Shown one piece after another: positions 12,201-24,700 of a stretch of 64,000 nucleotides of DNA. The first letter of the stretch is position 1. Every line of letters starts with the position of its first letter. The notes beneath the pieces were generated by a model. It made no database searches. It saw only the letters and a program-made list of their open reading frames with translations, and was not told where the DNA came from. The stretch spans positions 60,781,899 to 60,845,898 of the forward strand of contig OZ034968.1 of assembly GCA_964030785.1 (NCBI GenBank), in the 5' to 3' direction. The DNA comes from Siderastrea siderea (lineage: Eukaryota > Cnidaria > Anthozoa > Scleractinia > Rhizangiidae). A program made the translations under genes and the position numbers.

Positions 12201-13001
12201 GGAGTCTTGTAGTAATGGGTTATTAAATTTCCAGAAGCCTGGGCCTCTATCTTGCTTTAGATCCTCTGATTTGAGATGTAGTGTGATTGCAGAGTGATCG
12301 GTTTCTGGAGAATTCAAGATTGTACAGGATGTTACTAGGCTGTTGAGATCGTTAGAAATGAGAAAGTAGTCAAGTCGGCATTGGATTTTAAGCGCTTTGT
12401 TTCTCCAAGTAAAACATTCCGTATTTGGGTTTAAGTTGCGCCAGATATCAGTTAAGTTGTAGACATGCATGATTCGTTCAATTTCCTTAATTACCGGAGT
12501 TTTCTTTGACACTGGGTTTCCACCTTTCTTGTCTTTGTCAGCCAAAGCGCAATTAAAATCCCCGGCTATTATAATGTTCTCCTGTGCAAATTCCTGTAGA
12601 CGATCATGCAGGTCTTTAAAAAAAACGAGTTGTTGATTAAGATCGTTTGGGGCGTAAATATTCACAAGTATTAAATGGGTTTCGTCAACGATTACGTCTA
12701 AAATGATGTATCTACCGTTTTTGTCGGAAATCATTTTTTCTAATTTGAAGTCTAATTTCGGGTTTATAAGTGTCATGACACCTTTGCTGTGAGTTGAGCC
12801 ATGGCTAAAGAAAATTCTCCCGCCCCATTCAGCTTCCCATATGTTGGCACATTCTTTGGAACTATACGTTTCCTGCAGGAATGTGAAATGGTTATTTTGG
12901 TTGTGCACCCATCGGAAGATGGAGCGTCGTTTTATCGACTTATTAAGACCTCTCACATTTAACGATTCGCATTTAACATTTATATTCTCGTGCAGATTCA
13001 T
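9254..13001 (-). pseudogene. LINE ORF2: APE endonuclease and reverse transcriptase, frameshifted
   Basis: The N-terminal half (11421-13001) is an APE-type endonuclease with SLNVRGLNK, FLQETYSS, AGDFNCALADKDKKGG and PETDHSAI motifs. The C-terminal part (9254-11365) is the reverse transcriptase with palm motifs FLDFRKAFDTIEW, RGVRQGCPLSGLLF and YADDTTVFV. It ends in a CX2C...HX4C zinc knuckle (CPICNSERQSLVHMFYSC). The halves lie in different frames, with a one-base shift near 11440. Otherwise the frame is long and well kept, so the element is fairly recent. These proteins nick the target and copy the LINE RNA at the nick. Confidence 0.9.
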
Positions 13002-13439
13002 TATTTATGTACGTGAAAAACAAAAATGTAACGCTCAGGAGAATGCGATTGGCTGAGACTTTGAAAGCTTCATTAGACGTGCGATATACAAAACTAGCAT
13101 AATTTGTAGTGTAATGTAAACATACCAAGAATAATATTGAGCTTGATAGCATTTTGGGCAAACCAAAACGAACAACATACGGAAAATTACCAAAAACATG
13201 TAACAAAAATACACACAGATAACCTAAAAGAGGCTCAAATATTGGCCTTAAAACGCACCGCGATAACGAGGTTTGGCGTTTTTGACTGGCTAGCATATGC
13301 ATCAACTTTATCAAGTGCTGTTGTCAGAGATCACAATTTTGAGTTAGTGGCTTCAATTAAAACTTGAAATTTTATCTAAGCTTGTAATATTCCACAAGAA
13401 AACAAAATTAGATGAATTAAAACTATTTTGCTCTACCTA

Positions 13440-14320
13440 TTAGTCATTTACTTGGCTTGTTTGAGCTTGCTCAGGTTCTTCATCATGAGTTGCGTTGTGC
13501 ATTTCATCATCGGGAGCCTGAGAGACATTTTGCCATTTCCTTGGAATCTTGTCGAAAGAATATCGCTTACCGTTCACTAGTAAGCGATCGCCGATTATTG
13601 TCGCCTTGGTTCCCTCGCATTTTCTGGCATTTTTAAGGGCCGGCACGAGGACGTCTCTCCTGATCTCGCGAACATTTTGCGGTAAGTCCTCCGCCATTCT
13701 GGTTGAAGACCCTTTAAGGTTATAGCGTTGACGCTACGTGGACTCTCTGTCAGCGCGGCATGTGAACCTGACTATAATCGTTTGTTGTTGTTGCTTGCTC
13801 TCTTTCTCCTCCCGAGGCGGTGGGCTCCACAAAACATGGTCGTGTTTACTTTCCTCTGGTCCATCTTAAGCTTGGATACCATGGTGTGTTTAATTAGGTC
13901 TGAGCAGCTTTCATCATCTGTTTCCGGAATACCGTAAAAAATAAGGTTCCAGCGCCTACTGTAAATGCTTTGCCTGATTAATTCATCTTCTTGCCTGTCC
14001 TGGTCGTATTCACATCTCTCTATTTTGTCATTCGCCTCATCTTGCTGCTTCTGCGTGAATTCGAGCGATTCCTTTAATTCCTCTACTTTGGATTTTAGCG
14101 ATTTAATCTCATCACGAGCCCGGTCGAGTTGTTCTTGGAGCTCTTTTAATTGTTCTTCTTTGGTTTCATCCTTTGCCTGCAATGTTCTAATTAAGTCAAA
14201 AAGCTCAAGGTACAACACGTCTTCGTTGCCGCCATATTGTTCTTCTTCGGTCGAGCTTGGCCTGGCACGTTTTGCGTTGTCGCTTCGTTTCTTTGGGCTC
14301 TTCTTTGGCGTCTTTCCCAT
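13440..14320 (-). pseudogene. LINE ORF1: coiled-coil RNA-binding protein, broken
   Basis: The start at 14320 opens a lysine/serine-rich head, then a long heptad-like coiled coil (about residues 50-120). An RRM-like segment containing SRRWNLIFYGIPE and CGAHRLGR follows, typical of ORF1p of Tx1/L1 elements. The frame is lost at about 13770. A continuation in another frame (13440-13697) carries the usual C-terminal segment (VREIRRDVLVPALKNARK, then KRYSFDKIPRKW). The product normally trimerises and coats the LINE RNA. Confidence 0.8.
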
Positions 14321-14340
14321 AGCTTGCTAGAGATTAGTGA

Positions 14341-15420
14341 ACATAGATGTTATTCGGAACACAATTCAAGCGGTTTCAACGTTTTATGAGCTATTTAGCT
14401 CAACCTTCAATGGAGCCTCAAAAATCGTGTCCGTTCAGTGAGGCATCATCACCAGTCCTTTTTTCAACACATCACGTTTGGATAATAACATAATTTTAAA
14501 CGTGACAAAATTATGTAAAAAAGGTAGCTGCAAGCACAGTAGAAAAAATCAATTTAGAGAGCCAATGATACACTAAAATTGTTGTTGGAAAATGGTGATG
14601 CAAAAAGCACTTGTTGTTATTCAGTTGGCTTATAACTTTCTATTAAAGACCAATAAAAACTGTTAAAATGCAACTCAGTAATAAAAGACCGGCCTGGATC
14701 ACAAACCAAAGTAACCACTTTGTTTTGAGTAGTTGAACTGAAAGTAATGAGAGCAGTTCTTGTTAAACAGAGTCACAGCATCCAACATTAAAATGTTTCA
14801 GGACATGACTTACTGTGTAGGCTGGTCCCATGGCAAGGACAGCATGACCAGTGAGGGTTGCTATGGTTACAATTTGGGTATGAACCTTGTCGTCAAGAGC
14901 CTGCAAGACAATTAATTCTCAAACTCATTAATAATTCATAGAGAGAAAACAAAGAAAATCGCTACCGTGACGGTGGTTTGGATACCAGACCTTAATTAGC
15001 ATGAAATTTTGCGAAACTTTTGGTTTTAATTTTTCTCCAAGAATTATGAATGCTTGAGAAGCCATATCAAACGCTCCAAAGAGTGCTTTGTCAGGTATCC
15101 AAAAACCTTGAAGTCGGTTAAAAAAACTCGGTGGCGCCTCGTTTTTTCAACCCACTTATCGGTGTTTGGATATCCTGATGAAACACCCTTTCTCTGACAA
15201 GTCTCTTACTAAGTTCCATTATTGATATTCAAAATATTTTCATTCCCAGAACATTTTTTGCAGTAGATTTAGGCCAATGTGTTACTGAATTGTACCCAGT
15301 GTCTGAGAATAGAAGAAACTTCTCCCATTTCCCAGCAAACCATTGGTTTGTATTTTTATGGTTTACGAATTTTTCCGCCAGTGTATTTTCGATCAGATGC
15401 ATACACCCTTGCGAAATAAC
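14341..15420. other. No recognisable gene
   Basis: No coding or RNA feature is supported. The stretch near 14980-15210 looks like a short dispersed repeat, with GGTTTGGATACC near the left and GGTGTTTGGATATCC near the right, but I could not define its ends. Confidence 0.4.
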
Positions 15421-15735
15421 TCTGAGAATTCCCAGGAATTCCTAGGAAAAAATTCTTAGGAATTCCTAAGAATTTGAGGTGTGAATTTTCACGGTAAATT
15501 TGGACTTGGAATTCCTAAGAATTCTTAGGGATTCCAAGCTTAAATGGTGCTGGCTTGAAATTCCTAGGAATTCCTAGGAATTGCAAAAATAAGAAAATCA
15601 AAGAGAGAATTCCAAGTTATTGTCAGAAATTCCTAGGAATTCCAAGGAATGTTTGAGAATAACTGGAAATTTTTGGGAATATGTGGGAAAAATTAGGAAT
15701 ATGGTCAGGAATTTGTGGGATAAATGGGAATTTCT
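15421..15735. repeat. GAATTCC/GGAATT palindromic minisatellite
   Basis: Irregular repetition of AGGAATTCCTAGGAATTCCT-like units, each an internal palindrome containing one or more EcoRI-type GAATTC sites. The units decay into single GGAAT/ATTCC motifs towards 15735. Confidence 0.85.
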
Positions 15736-18257
15736 TATATAAGTGGGGGAAACATTAGAAACATGCCGAAATGGTAACAAAAAAAAAACAGCTGTTGGAC
15801 AAGATACAATATCCCTTAATTTAAGGGTCAGTTGCTGATATTTAAAAAAGACAAATTGAGGGTCTGGTTTTTTAACCAGGCTTGGACGGGGGCAAAACCC
15901 TGGTTTCCCCGGGCTCTTGGTACAAGTAGGGCACATTCAGTTTACCTCAGAATGTCTGTTTTCAACATGTGTTCAACAGGAGTTAAATGATAAAATTAGT
16001 TCAATATCATTTTGTAGCCTACATTTTTGTTTATGAGGCAAAATTTAAAATACAATTCAACAATCATCAAGTACCACCTTCACTGATTTTACATGTAGGT
16101 CTTATCTGTTTTGGCTGCCTTAAGTTCACTTGCTGTTAACAATCTTCTGAGTTCAGTCCTCTGATGGCCTTACACATGTACATCTAGTCCTAGGAAAAAA
16201 AAATCGAAATTTTATATAAATTCTAGACCTGTCATACACTTAACATTATTTAATAGGTTGCAGGTAAATATGTACATGTACAGGCTGTGGATTTAAATTT
16301 TTCTTTGGTTTAAAAAATTTTTAAACCAGTATTTTTATTTCCCTAATTGTCTCAGATTCATTACCAAAATCTAAGGCAAAGGAAAATAAAAATTAATCTG
16401 GTTTGAAAATTTTCAAACTAAGGAAAAATTTGAACCACAACATACATTTACAATTACAGTTCAAGTTATAGTAAACAAAATAAAGTAAACAGTCAAGTAG
16501 TGGGTTCCAAAGATGTGGAGGACTGAGTGGCACAATACGAAAGAAATCTGAAGCTAAGCTCTCACTTGAGTGACATCCACATTGCTTTAGTACTACAGTG
16601 ATAGACCATTTCAAAACCATAAATACACTAACCAGAAAAGAATTTTCTGATACACCAAAAGAAGAACATGTACATTGTAGTTAGTAAATACATGTACATA
16701 TTCATTAATGGGGTTCTCAAAATTCTCAAACTAATAATTAATTATGTTCTTATTGAATGAGTGAGAGGGTCAGACAGGAGAATGTTTGGCTTAAGGTCAT
16801 GGCGTATTGACCAAATGCAGGAGGTCTGTGTGCCATGCCTGAGAGCCAAATACATGGTATTTTACCATCCACCTGGACCTAAAGCTGAACCTGAGGTGTT
16901 CCCTTCAGGAGCTCTAACCACTTTCATTTCACTTTCAATTTCACTAATTCACTTTCACTTTCACTAACCACTTTCATTGTACAGAATGTAGCTTACACAT
17001 GAGTCTAGAAGTGAGCTATATTGTAGGTCATTGCTTACAAGGTCACCATACAGTCAGGATGCCCTCCAAAAACCTACACGAGGATCAAGTTTCATTTCAT
17101 GAAGTTATCACAGACTCTATGAAGCTTGTAGCAGTTGACATTCAACGACGAGTTTATTAGATTTTTGAAAGGAATACTTTATGCTTCATGTTGCTACTGA
17201 TTGTCATTGAACTGCAAAATGAAGATTAGATTCTGTGTAATTCACGATCTGTCTCGTTGATGACGATCGAGTCTGTGCGAGGTGTCCCAGTCTCAGTCTA
17301 GGTAATTTTTTTACACACGGGCTGACCAGACTTATGGCGGCATGAAATCACCTCGCATCCACATCACTTTTCAGTACAGCTTAGTAGCGCCATTTACAAA
17401 AAAAATTTCAAGATGTTGAAACGCAATCAGCAAATTTTAGGAAATTAGTGTTTTTCGTACATGAAGTTAGAAATTGGCATTTTAATGTGCGACAGGGCTA
17501 GAATTCGAGTCAAATTTCGAGCGATACGGAAGTATAGAAAGAATTACAGCGATACAAAGTAGGAAGAAAATTGCTTATCTCAATTAGACTTGGCTTCTGT
17601 GTTGGTAAGAAAGAGCACAATAGAAAATAAACCAAAGGTGCAAAAATAAATAACAAAAGTGAAACGCGTTGAAAGAAAACGCACTGGCCAGTGCGTTGAA
17701 AAAATGTACCAACACATTGTGAATGCGTTGACAACACGTTGGCAACGTGTTTAATGGTTCGCTTATTTCTGAGCGGTACTGTAGTACAATGTATCATGTA
17801 GTTCAGCTGGAGTGCAGAAGGTCAAAGGTTTGACTTAAGTCAGGCATTATTTACTATAAATGTTCTGCTTGCTATACGCAACAAGTTGAGCACATTTCTA
17901 AAACTTTTAATATGTTTCATCCTGGTTACTCCACCATCTTCAAAAATATATTTATTTTGGTTAATACAAGACCAATCTCTGTAGTTATTTACAATATTTA
18001 GCATGGTGTTTGTTTCAGTGACTGTTCAATATTGTAGTCACAATGTACATGTAGTCCACTATAATCTACATGAAGTATTCATGTCTTAATAATTCAAGCA
18101 GTTATCACCAAGGAGATATTGCCTTGATATGACATGAATCCATGACAAAGTTCAACAACTCCAAACTCTGTGTATGTAATTCTGTCATAATCCCTGCAGA
18201 ACAGCCTGCGACCCAAAGCCTAATTACATGTTACAGGCACTACCGGTACGTTTAAGG
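15736..18257. other. Non-coding stretch with short repeats
   Basis: No gene is supported. The strand contains scattered ACATGTACA motifs, a fold-back at 16296-16432 and CACTTTCA runs near 16920-16975. The open frames here are short and have no family resemblance I recognise. Confidence 0.4.
16296..16432. repeat. Short fold-back repeat
   Basis: AAATTTTTCTTTGGTTTAAA on the left pairs with its diverged reverse complement TTTCAAACTAAGGAAAAATT on the right, with about 65 bp between the arms. It is a MITE-like hairpin. Confidence 0.6.
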
Positions 18258-18833
18258 ACGGTACCTCCTTTTGTTACTGCGCATACGTTCTTCGCATCTC
18301 CAGATATTCGGGTTTCTTAACCCTTTCACTCCCAAGAGTGCCTAAAATCAAAATTCAAGGCGAATCCCAAATTTCATTTGTAAAATACTGAAATATAAAA
18401 AGTTTCATGTGAAAGTACTGCTGACTGAGGTTTCATTTGAATGGTAACACTATAGGATTTCATCCACAGACTCAGATGTCAGAATCACCTCAATGTCTCT
18501 ACAACTGACTCTGGGAGTGAAAGGGTTAAGGAATTTGCCCCTTAATACAAGGATACTTTTGCGCAGATCTTAGCAAGGGCTATCAGAATCTAAAAAGAAA
18601 ATTGGGTGTAACCACGCATGTTTCAGAGATAATTGAGCTTAAATTTGGAAAGAAATTGCCATACATTCTTCGTATTTTAACGCTTTTTTAGAACTATGGT
18701 CACTTAATTATCTCTGAAAAATACATGGTTACCCACATTTTTCTTTTTGGATTCCAATAACCCTAAATAAGATCTATTTTCCCCCATGTTCATAACCTTT
18801 ACAAAAATACATCTCTATTAGGAGGCACCGTCC
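18258..18833. mobile_element. TTAA-flanked MITE interrupted by a second MITE
   Basis: The left end is GGACGGTACCTCCT and the right end AGGAGGCACCGTCC, each followed outward by TTAA (18254-18257 and 18834-18837). There is no coding capacity. Subterminal sequences around TCTCTGAAAcATaCatGGTTAC are also inverted. The TTAA target suggests mobilisation by a piggyBac- or Kolobok-type transposase, which is inference. A second TTAA element sits inside it. Confidence 0.75.
18321..18525. mobile_element. Nested 205-bp TTAA MITE
   Basis: CCCTTTCACTCCCA at the left end is the exact inverse of TGGGAGTGAAAGGG at the right end. Both are flanked by TTAA (18317-18320 and 18526-18529). It lies within the MITE at 18258-18833 and so is the younger insertion. 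Confidence 0.85.
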
Positions 18834-18837
18834 TTAA

Positions 18838-19403
18838 ATAAAACAAACCTAAGCAATACAAATTGAAGTGTTGCAATGAGGATTATAATGTATTACAAAT
18901 GTATATGTTTGAGTAACTTACCTGATCAAGTGTGATGCATTTCTTTGCCATGCACAATGTGCATCAAAAATGTGCTGTAGAGCTGGGAGTAGTCATACAA
19001 TGTGTACGTATGTAGACCCTGATGAAAAATATTCTGATTAATAAAACTTTGGCTCATAAACAATAAATTAATTTACCAATAATATTAAGCTAAGGTGAAT
19101 GTAAACCATACTCTAATTTTATCTACACCACAGTACGTGACAGTACGTGTAGTACAGTACTTTACAGATCCTAGGAGATTGTTGAAGGAGCAATGTAGAT
19201 GTATGAGGTTCAATTTTCACTGAAATTTAACTTCTAGTATGTAACTAATCAGTGTCAGCCATCTAGCCCAGTTGATTGTGTTACAAACTTTTCAATAATT
19301 TTGCAATCAAAACAAGAATTAAAAAAAAATAGCCTGATACAAAAAATGTTCAGTAAGTTTAATTAATATTTGGTTCATGCCAGTGGTGCCAAGAACTCTC
19401 TTA
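18838..19403. other. No recognisable gene
   Basis: AT-rich, with repeated CAGTACGTG(A) motifs near 19133-19160. Nothing coding is supported. Confidence 0.4.
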
Positions 19404-20075
19404 GTGTGCTATTCGTGTGAATGTCTTGGGGGCGGAAGTTGGCGTGCAAAGCGGGCCAGCGAGAAGAATGGGGCGAGGTAAAGTGAGCCTGCACGAAAGC
19501 CATTGAATTTTGAATTCTCTGCGTTAGTCCTAGGCTCAGTCTCCAGCCGTGAGTGTCTTGATGCGCCCGCGATTCTCGCCACCTTCACGGCTGGGCACAC
19601 GGGTTTGGTTGCATGTCCGTGACGTCATTACAATTTTAATAATTATGCAGACAATCCACACGTCATTTGCTTAAATTTTATCTGTTTTTTTTTATCGTCT
19701 TGCAATTGAAAAAAAGCGAAATGCGAAAAGTATGCCTGAAACGTCCTCCTAAAAGTGTGAAATTTCAAGAGAAAGACGAAATCCCGCTAAATTATGTCGC
19801 GCATTCTGCTCCGCAAATTTCAGGGGGCTTGTCTCTGATTGGTCAGTCTAAATAGTCTAAGAGCCATTTTCCCAGATATGGCTAGAAAATTAATATCGTA
19901 GCACACCCACTACATAAAAGGTTTGTCTCCATTTCATGTTAGTATATCATCAGAGGATCCATCTTATGTATGATGTACTGTTGACTTTAGGGGTCAGGGG
20001 GGTGGTAGCACCCCTTTTTTGCAAAGGGGGTAAAAATGTCCCTTCCAGGTAGCTCATGGCCTATTTCAGAATTTT
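19404..20075. repeat. Left terminal inverted repeat of the 9.5-kb element
   Basis: The outer part (19404-19612) and inner part (19854-20075) match the right terminus in reverse complement. The outer match continues through CGCGGGCGCATC-type sequence and the inner part through ACACCCACTACATAAAAGG. The segment between them has no counterpart on the right and is probably a secondary insertion. Confidence 0.7.
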
Positions 20076-20397
20076 TTTAAATATTGTTTTATTTAAATGA
20101 GAAATTGCCTACCAAAGTTTAAAAAGAATAGGTTCAATAAATTGTACATGTATGCCTAACTTCCTAAACTAATGAATGCTTTCAACTTTGGCCACGTGAT
20201 GTGCCTCAAACGTACATGCAAGTTCTCAACCCCACAACCGTACGGGGAGGAGGGGGGAGGAGGTGGGTTTCAATGACTTCTCCCTTGTGTTTATTTTTAT
20301 GAGACACCTCGAAAGCATTACGCCTTCTGAGGATAGCCTGGAGCATTCTTTAAGAGATAGGATGGTTATCTGATGCTTATGACGTCATGCAATGCGC

Positions 20398-20455
20398 TAT
20401 CTTGGATCCGCCATCTTGGATCCGCCATTTTGGATCCGCCATCTTGGTTTTGCTA
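20398..20455. repeat. Left subterminal CATCTTGGATCCGC repeats
   Basis: Four near-identical copies of ATCTTGGATCCGCC occur in tandem. The inverse motif, ATCCAAGATGGCCGC, appears on the right side of the element at about 27011 and 27210. Paired subterminal repeats in opposite orientation are typical of transposase-binding sites. Resemblance to the YY1-type AAGATGGCGGC motif is an alternative explanation. Confidence 0.6.
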
Positions 20456-21765
20456 TCTCTTTGCAAACAGGTCAAGAATGGTTAATTTAAACCGAGGACA
20501 TAACATAAACTGTATGTTCAAATTTGCTTTACTGCACAGAAGCATATTTTGCCCAGATTGATTTCAATGTTCATTTTATTAACAAGATGTAAAAGCATAT
20601 ATCAAGTCACGTGACCTGTTTTATAAAATAATTTTGTAACTGAAAATGATAGTCTACTTTTCCAGGAAAATTCATGTGACAGACAGTAGTTCGGTACAAA
20701 ACATTGTATTTGATATTTATCTTATATCATCCTACTGGAATTTTGTTTTGACTTTCTGTTTTGCGCAAAGAAAGAATCGCCACAGGTCACGTGACCTACA
20801 AAAGACGCATTAAAGTAAAAAAAAAATTTAAGCTTGTGAATATCTACGTGCTTGCCAAATTTAGCAACGTTTCGATAAAGTTTTACCAAGTTATAATGTA
20901 AAAGACGTTTCACAGATAATTAGGACTCCAGCCATGCCTTTAATAAAAATTACAAGCTTTTCAAAATAAAAATAATTAATGTAAGAAAAAGGTAAAAATT
21001 TTATTTCACTTGTACATGTATTAGCAAATAAACACAACTTAGAATAGTTAGTTTTATTTTAATCCTGATTTAAATCTTGTTCCGTCCCAATGAAATAATC
21101 CAAGTAAGTCCAAGTGTTACCCACAGTCCTTTGCTCCCTGATTACCCATAATTCCCCATTCTCCATGTCCTTATCGTGGAAGCCATATTGGAAATGAATG
21201 TAAGTACCAGTTGTTTTTTACAATTTTATCACGTTTTTTACTTCAAGTGGCTTATTATGCACTCGTATACCCAACGATAATGAACTATAGACTTTTTATA
21301 ACGTACATTAGACATTCCTGGTGCTAATTTCGCAATTTTTGTCAGAAGTTGTGTTCTACTTTTAACGTGTGTTAGTGTGTTTATATTTTCTGACTGTAAG
21401 TGCCAGTTTGTTTTGACAATTTTAGCATTTTTTGTTAAAGGACCTTCTTAAGCTATTGTTAACGAAACTATAATCAAAAAAAGCCTTTTTATAACATTCA
21501 TTAGATATTCCTAGTGCTTATTTTTCCCCGATCCTGTGTAAATGAATACCATTCAAGTGAAAGTACAAAAGATAAAAGTGCTGTAGAAGAGAAGAATGCA
21601 AATATGTGTTCCAAAAAGTCATGTATTCCTGTTACCCTTTATGATGAAACTTTTTAAAATCTTTTTTCATGTTGTTTATGATATAAAAAATGATCTAATA
21701 GGTATATGCTGTACGTTTTTTTATTTTTTTTATTTGACATTAATGAGACAGTGACTGAATGGACT

Positions 21766-24700
21766 ATGGCTAGTGGTGTTAAAAGGAAGTTTTCAAGCAG
21801 CGCCACACCATCACAAGAGGAAGAAAGTGGAAGGGAACTGCTTCAACTCTTACCTTTTAAACGAAAAAAGAAAACAGACTGGAGTAAATGTTTGATATGT
21901 CAGTCAGGTAGTAGTGACGAGGCATTAAGGAAAGCCTCAACTGATGGAATAACAACATTCACAGACGCTTGCAACCAGAGAAAGGATGAGGTGTTTGAAC
22001 GTCTTTGGACAGATCTTGAGAAAATGTCAACCATGGAAGCTCAATGGCATGGTAAATGCTATCAGTCATACACCAGCAAGCAGAATCTTCGCTTCGCCAA
22101 ATCGACGTGTTCAGCATCAACTCAAGCACTGCAAACAAAGGTAAATAATGAAGCTGATGTTGAAATTTCTGGATCAAGATCATCGAGATCAAGAATGGCA
22201 CCTGTAGATTGGTCACTTTGTCTTTTCTGCCAGAAAAAGAAACACAAGGGCTGTAAAGAGTTGTTAAATGTGAGATCGGCTGATGCTTGTGAGTCTATTC
22301 GTCATGCAGTACGGGTTAGAAATGATGAAAGCATGTTGCTCAAAATCCAGAGCGTTGACCTTATAGCAGCGAAAGCGAAGTATCACAAGGACTGTCGCTC
22401 AAAGTATGTCAGCAAATCAAACTTACAGTATCAAGAGAAAAAGGAAGAGGATTCAGAAGACGATTTGTATAACAAGGCCTTTGAGAAGATGGTTGTTGAA
22501 GTAGAGGCTGGCATTGCTGCTGGGAAAGCTTATGACATGACATCTCTTCTATCCTGGTATCAGTCAATTCTTCTTGAAAGTGGTATTGAGACGGGGAGAA
22601 GCTACAGGAGTGAAAGGCTTAAGAATCGATTGAAGCTGCACTTTAAGAATGACATCGTCTTTCACAAACAACCAGATCCATCAAAACCTGAAATTGTCTA
22701 CTCCAACAAGATCTCTTTGCAAGATATCATAAATGCTGCATCCGCCGTGAGCCTCGAGACCAACAGAACTGAATGTGAGTTCAAGACAGCTGAAGCAGAC
22801 CCAGAGCAAGAGGTTACAATGACATTGTATCATGCTGCACAAATTATAAAGTCAGATATCAAGAAATGTGAAGGTATAAGAACTCAGCCACTGGACAAAG
22901 ATGACCTTTGCTTCAGCAAGGAAAAAGAAGTAATACCCGAGAGTTTGTATGCACTTCTGTGCTGGGTGATTTCAAATCCAAATAAGATTCAGGTTGACGA
23001 TTCTGCACTATCTAAGTGTGTTAACGAAGCTGATGAAAGACGGATCGTCATGATTGCTCAAGATATTGTACATTCTGCCAGTCATGGGAGAGTAAAAACA
23101 CCGAAACATGTTGGCCTGGCGATGTCTGTGCGCCATATCACTGGTTCAAAGCAGATTATTACGCTTTTAAATCGTATGGGCCACTGCTCTTCGTATGATG
23201 AAATTGAAGCAATTGACACCGGTCTTGCCCGAGAGATCTTGGCAATGTCAGAATCCTGCGGAGTTGTTGTACCAACCAACATATCACCCGGCGCATTTGT
23301 TCAGGCTGCTTGTGATAACAATGATGTCAACGAGGAAACTCTGGATGGAAAGCACACGACACATGCCACAACCCTTGTCCTTTACCAGTCTGTTCAGTTT
23401 GGCCCAAGACCACCCCCAACGGTTCACAGTGACCATTCAACCAAGAGACGATCCCTTGGATCATTCTCGCCTGTACAAGAAATACTTGATTGCAGTGCTC
23501 ATGGCAAGAGACCGCCAGTAAGATGCTTTCTAAATAAGATCAAGGAGAATTGGTGTGGCAGTGCAGACCCTCTCCTCTCAAGTGTCAAGAAGAAAGATTC
23601 AGCATGGTCCCTTCTAAGGTCATCGCCAAGCATACTTTTTGATGTTAATCTTCCCGTCCGTAATCCAGACCAACAGCGCATTCCTGGATGGAGTGGCTTT
23701 AATGCTGAGGTCTCCCAAGTAACTGCTCCCCAGACAACTGTGGGATACTGCCCAATGATACCTGCGTCCTCCACAGAGTACAGCACGATATATACCGCAA
23801 TGAATCAGGTACAGAGCATGATGAAAGTTCTGGATCAAAGAAACACTGTCATCACTTTTGATCTGGCGATTTATATGAAGGCCAAAGAAATTCAGTGGCG
23901 CTTCCCGGTGGAATTCAAGGACACAGTAGTTCGTTTGGGCGGTTTCCATATAGCCCTTAACTTTCTAGCAGTGATAGGAAGACGATTCCAAGACAGTGGT
24001 TTGGAGGACTTGCTTGTAGAATCAGGCATCTATGGTGGCAACACAGCCTCGGTATTACTGAAAGGAAAATCCTACAACCGTGGAGTTAGAGCCCACAAAC
24101 TAGTCATGGAAGCCATGTTAAGGTTGCTGTGGCACTCCTTTGCCAAGTGGATGTTGCAAGAAGTAAGGTCAAGCCAAGAGTCACTTACAGGTGTTGATGA
24201 AGATCGTCTCATGAATTATTTCCATTCTTGCCAGGAAGCTGTTATTGACAAGTCAAAGGAAGCTCTGCAAGGCCAATTTCACCTGCTCTGTGCAGAAATG
24301 GGCGAACTGCTCAAGCTTTTTGACACGTTCAGAAAAGAGGGAAGACAAAAGTCAAAGCTGTTTGCATTCTGGGATTCTTACATTGAAATGGTTGAACTGC
24401 TTCTTACTTTTATCAGAGCAGAACGAGAAGGAAGCTGGCCATTGCATCTCGCAGCAACTATGGAAATGACTCCTCACTTCTTCTCCATGGATCGTGTGAA
24501 TTATTCCAGGTGGCTCCCTGTTTACCTTGCAGACATGGACCAACTAGCTGTCACCGCACCTGAGGTTAACAAAGAGTTCTGCCAAGGTAGCCATGCAGTC
24601 AACAGAAGTGCTCACACATTCAGTCAGGTGTGGACAGATATGGCACTGGAGCAAAGCATTAACCTTGACAGCAAAAGCAGTGGTGGCATTATTGCTATTA

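Larger units (their letters stand above)
8981..14340 (-). mobile_element. Tx1/L1-type LINE, degenerate, near full length
   Basis: A minus-strand non-LTR retrotransposon with ORF1 (13440-14320), ORF2 (9254-13001) and a 3' tail. On the plus strand the tail appears as an ATTT-repeat followed by a T-run at 8981-9024. ORF order, endonuclease type and RT motifs match the second LINE at 52453-57589, but the two are clearly different families. Both ORFs contain frame breaks, so this copy is inactive. I could not identify a target-site duplication, so the 5' edge near 14340 is approximate. Confidence 0.75.

Noticed and set aside
8981..14340. Target-site duplication for the first LINE
   Set aside because: I compared the sequence after the tail (GAGCTCATTTCAGTACAAGC) with the region right of ORF1 and found no convincing match.
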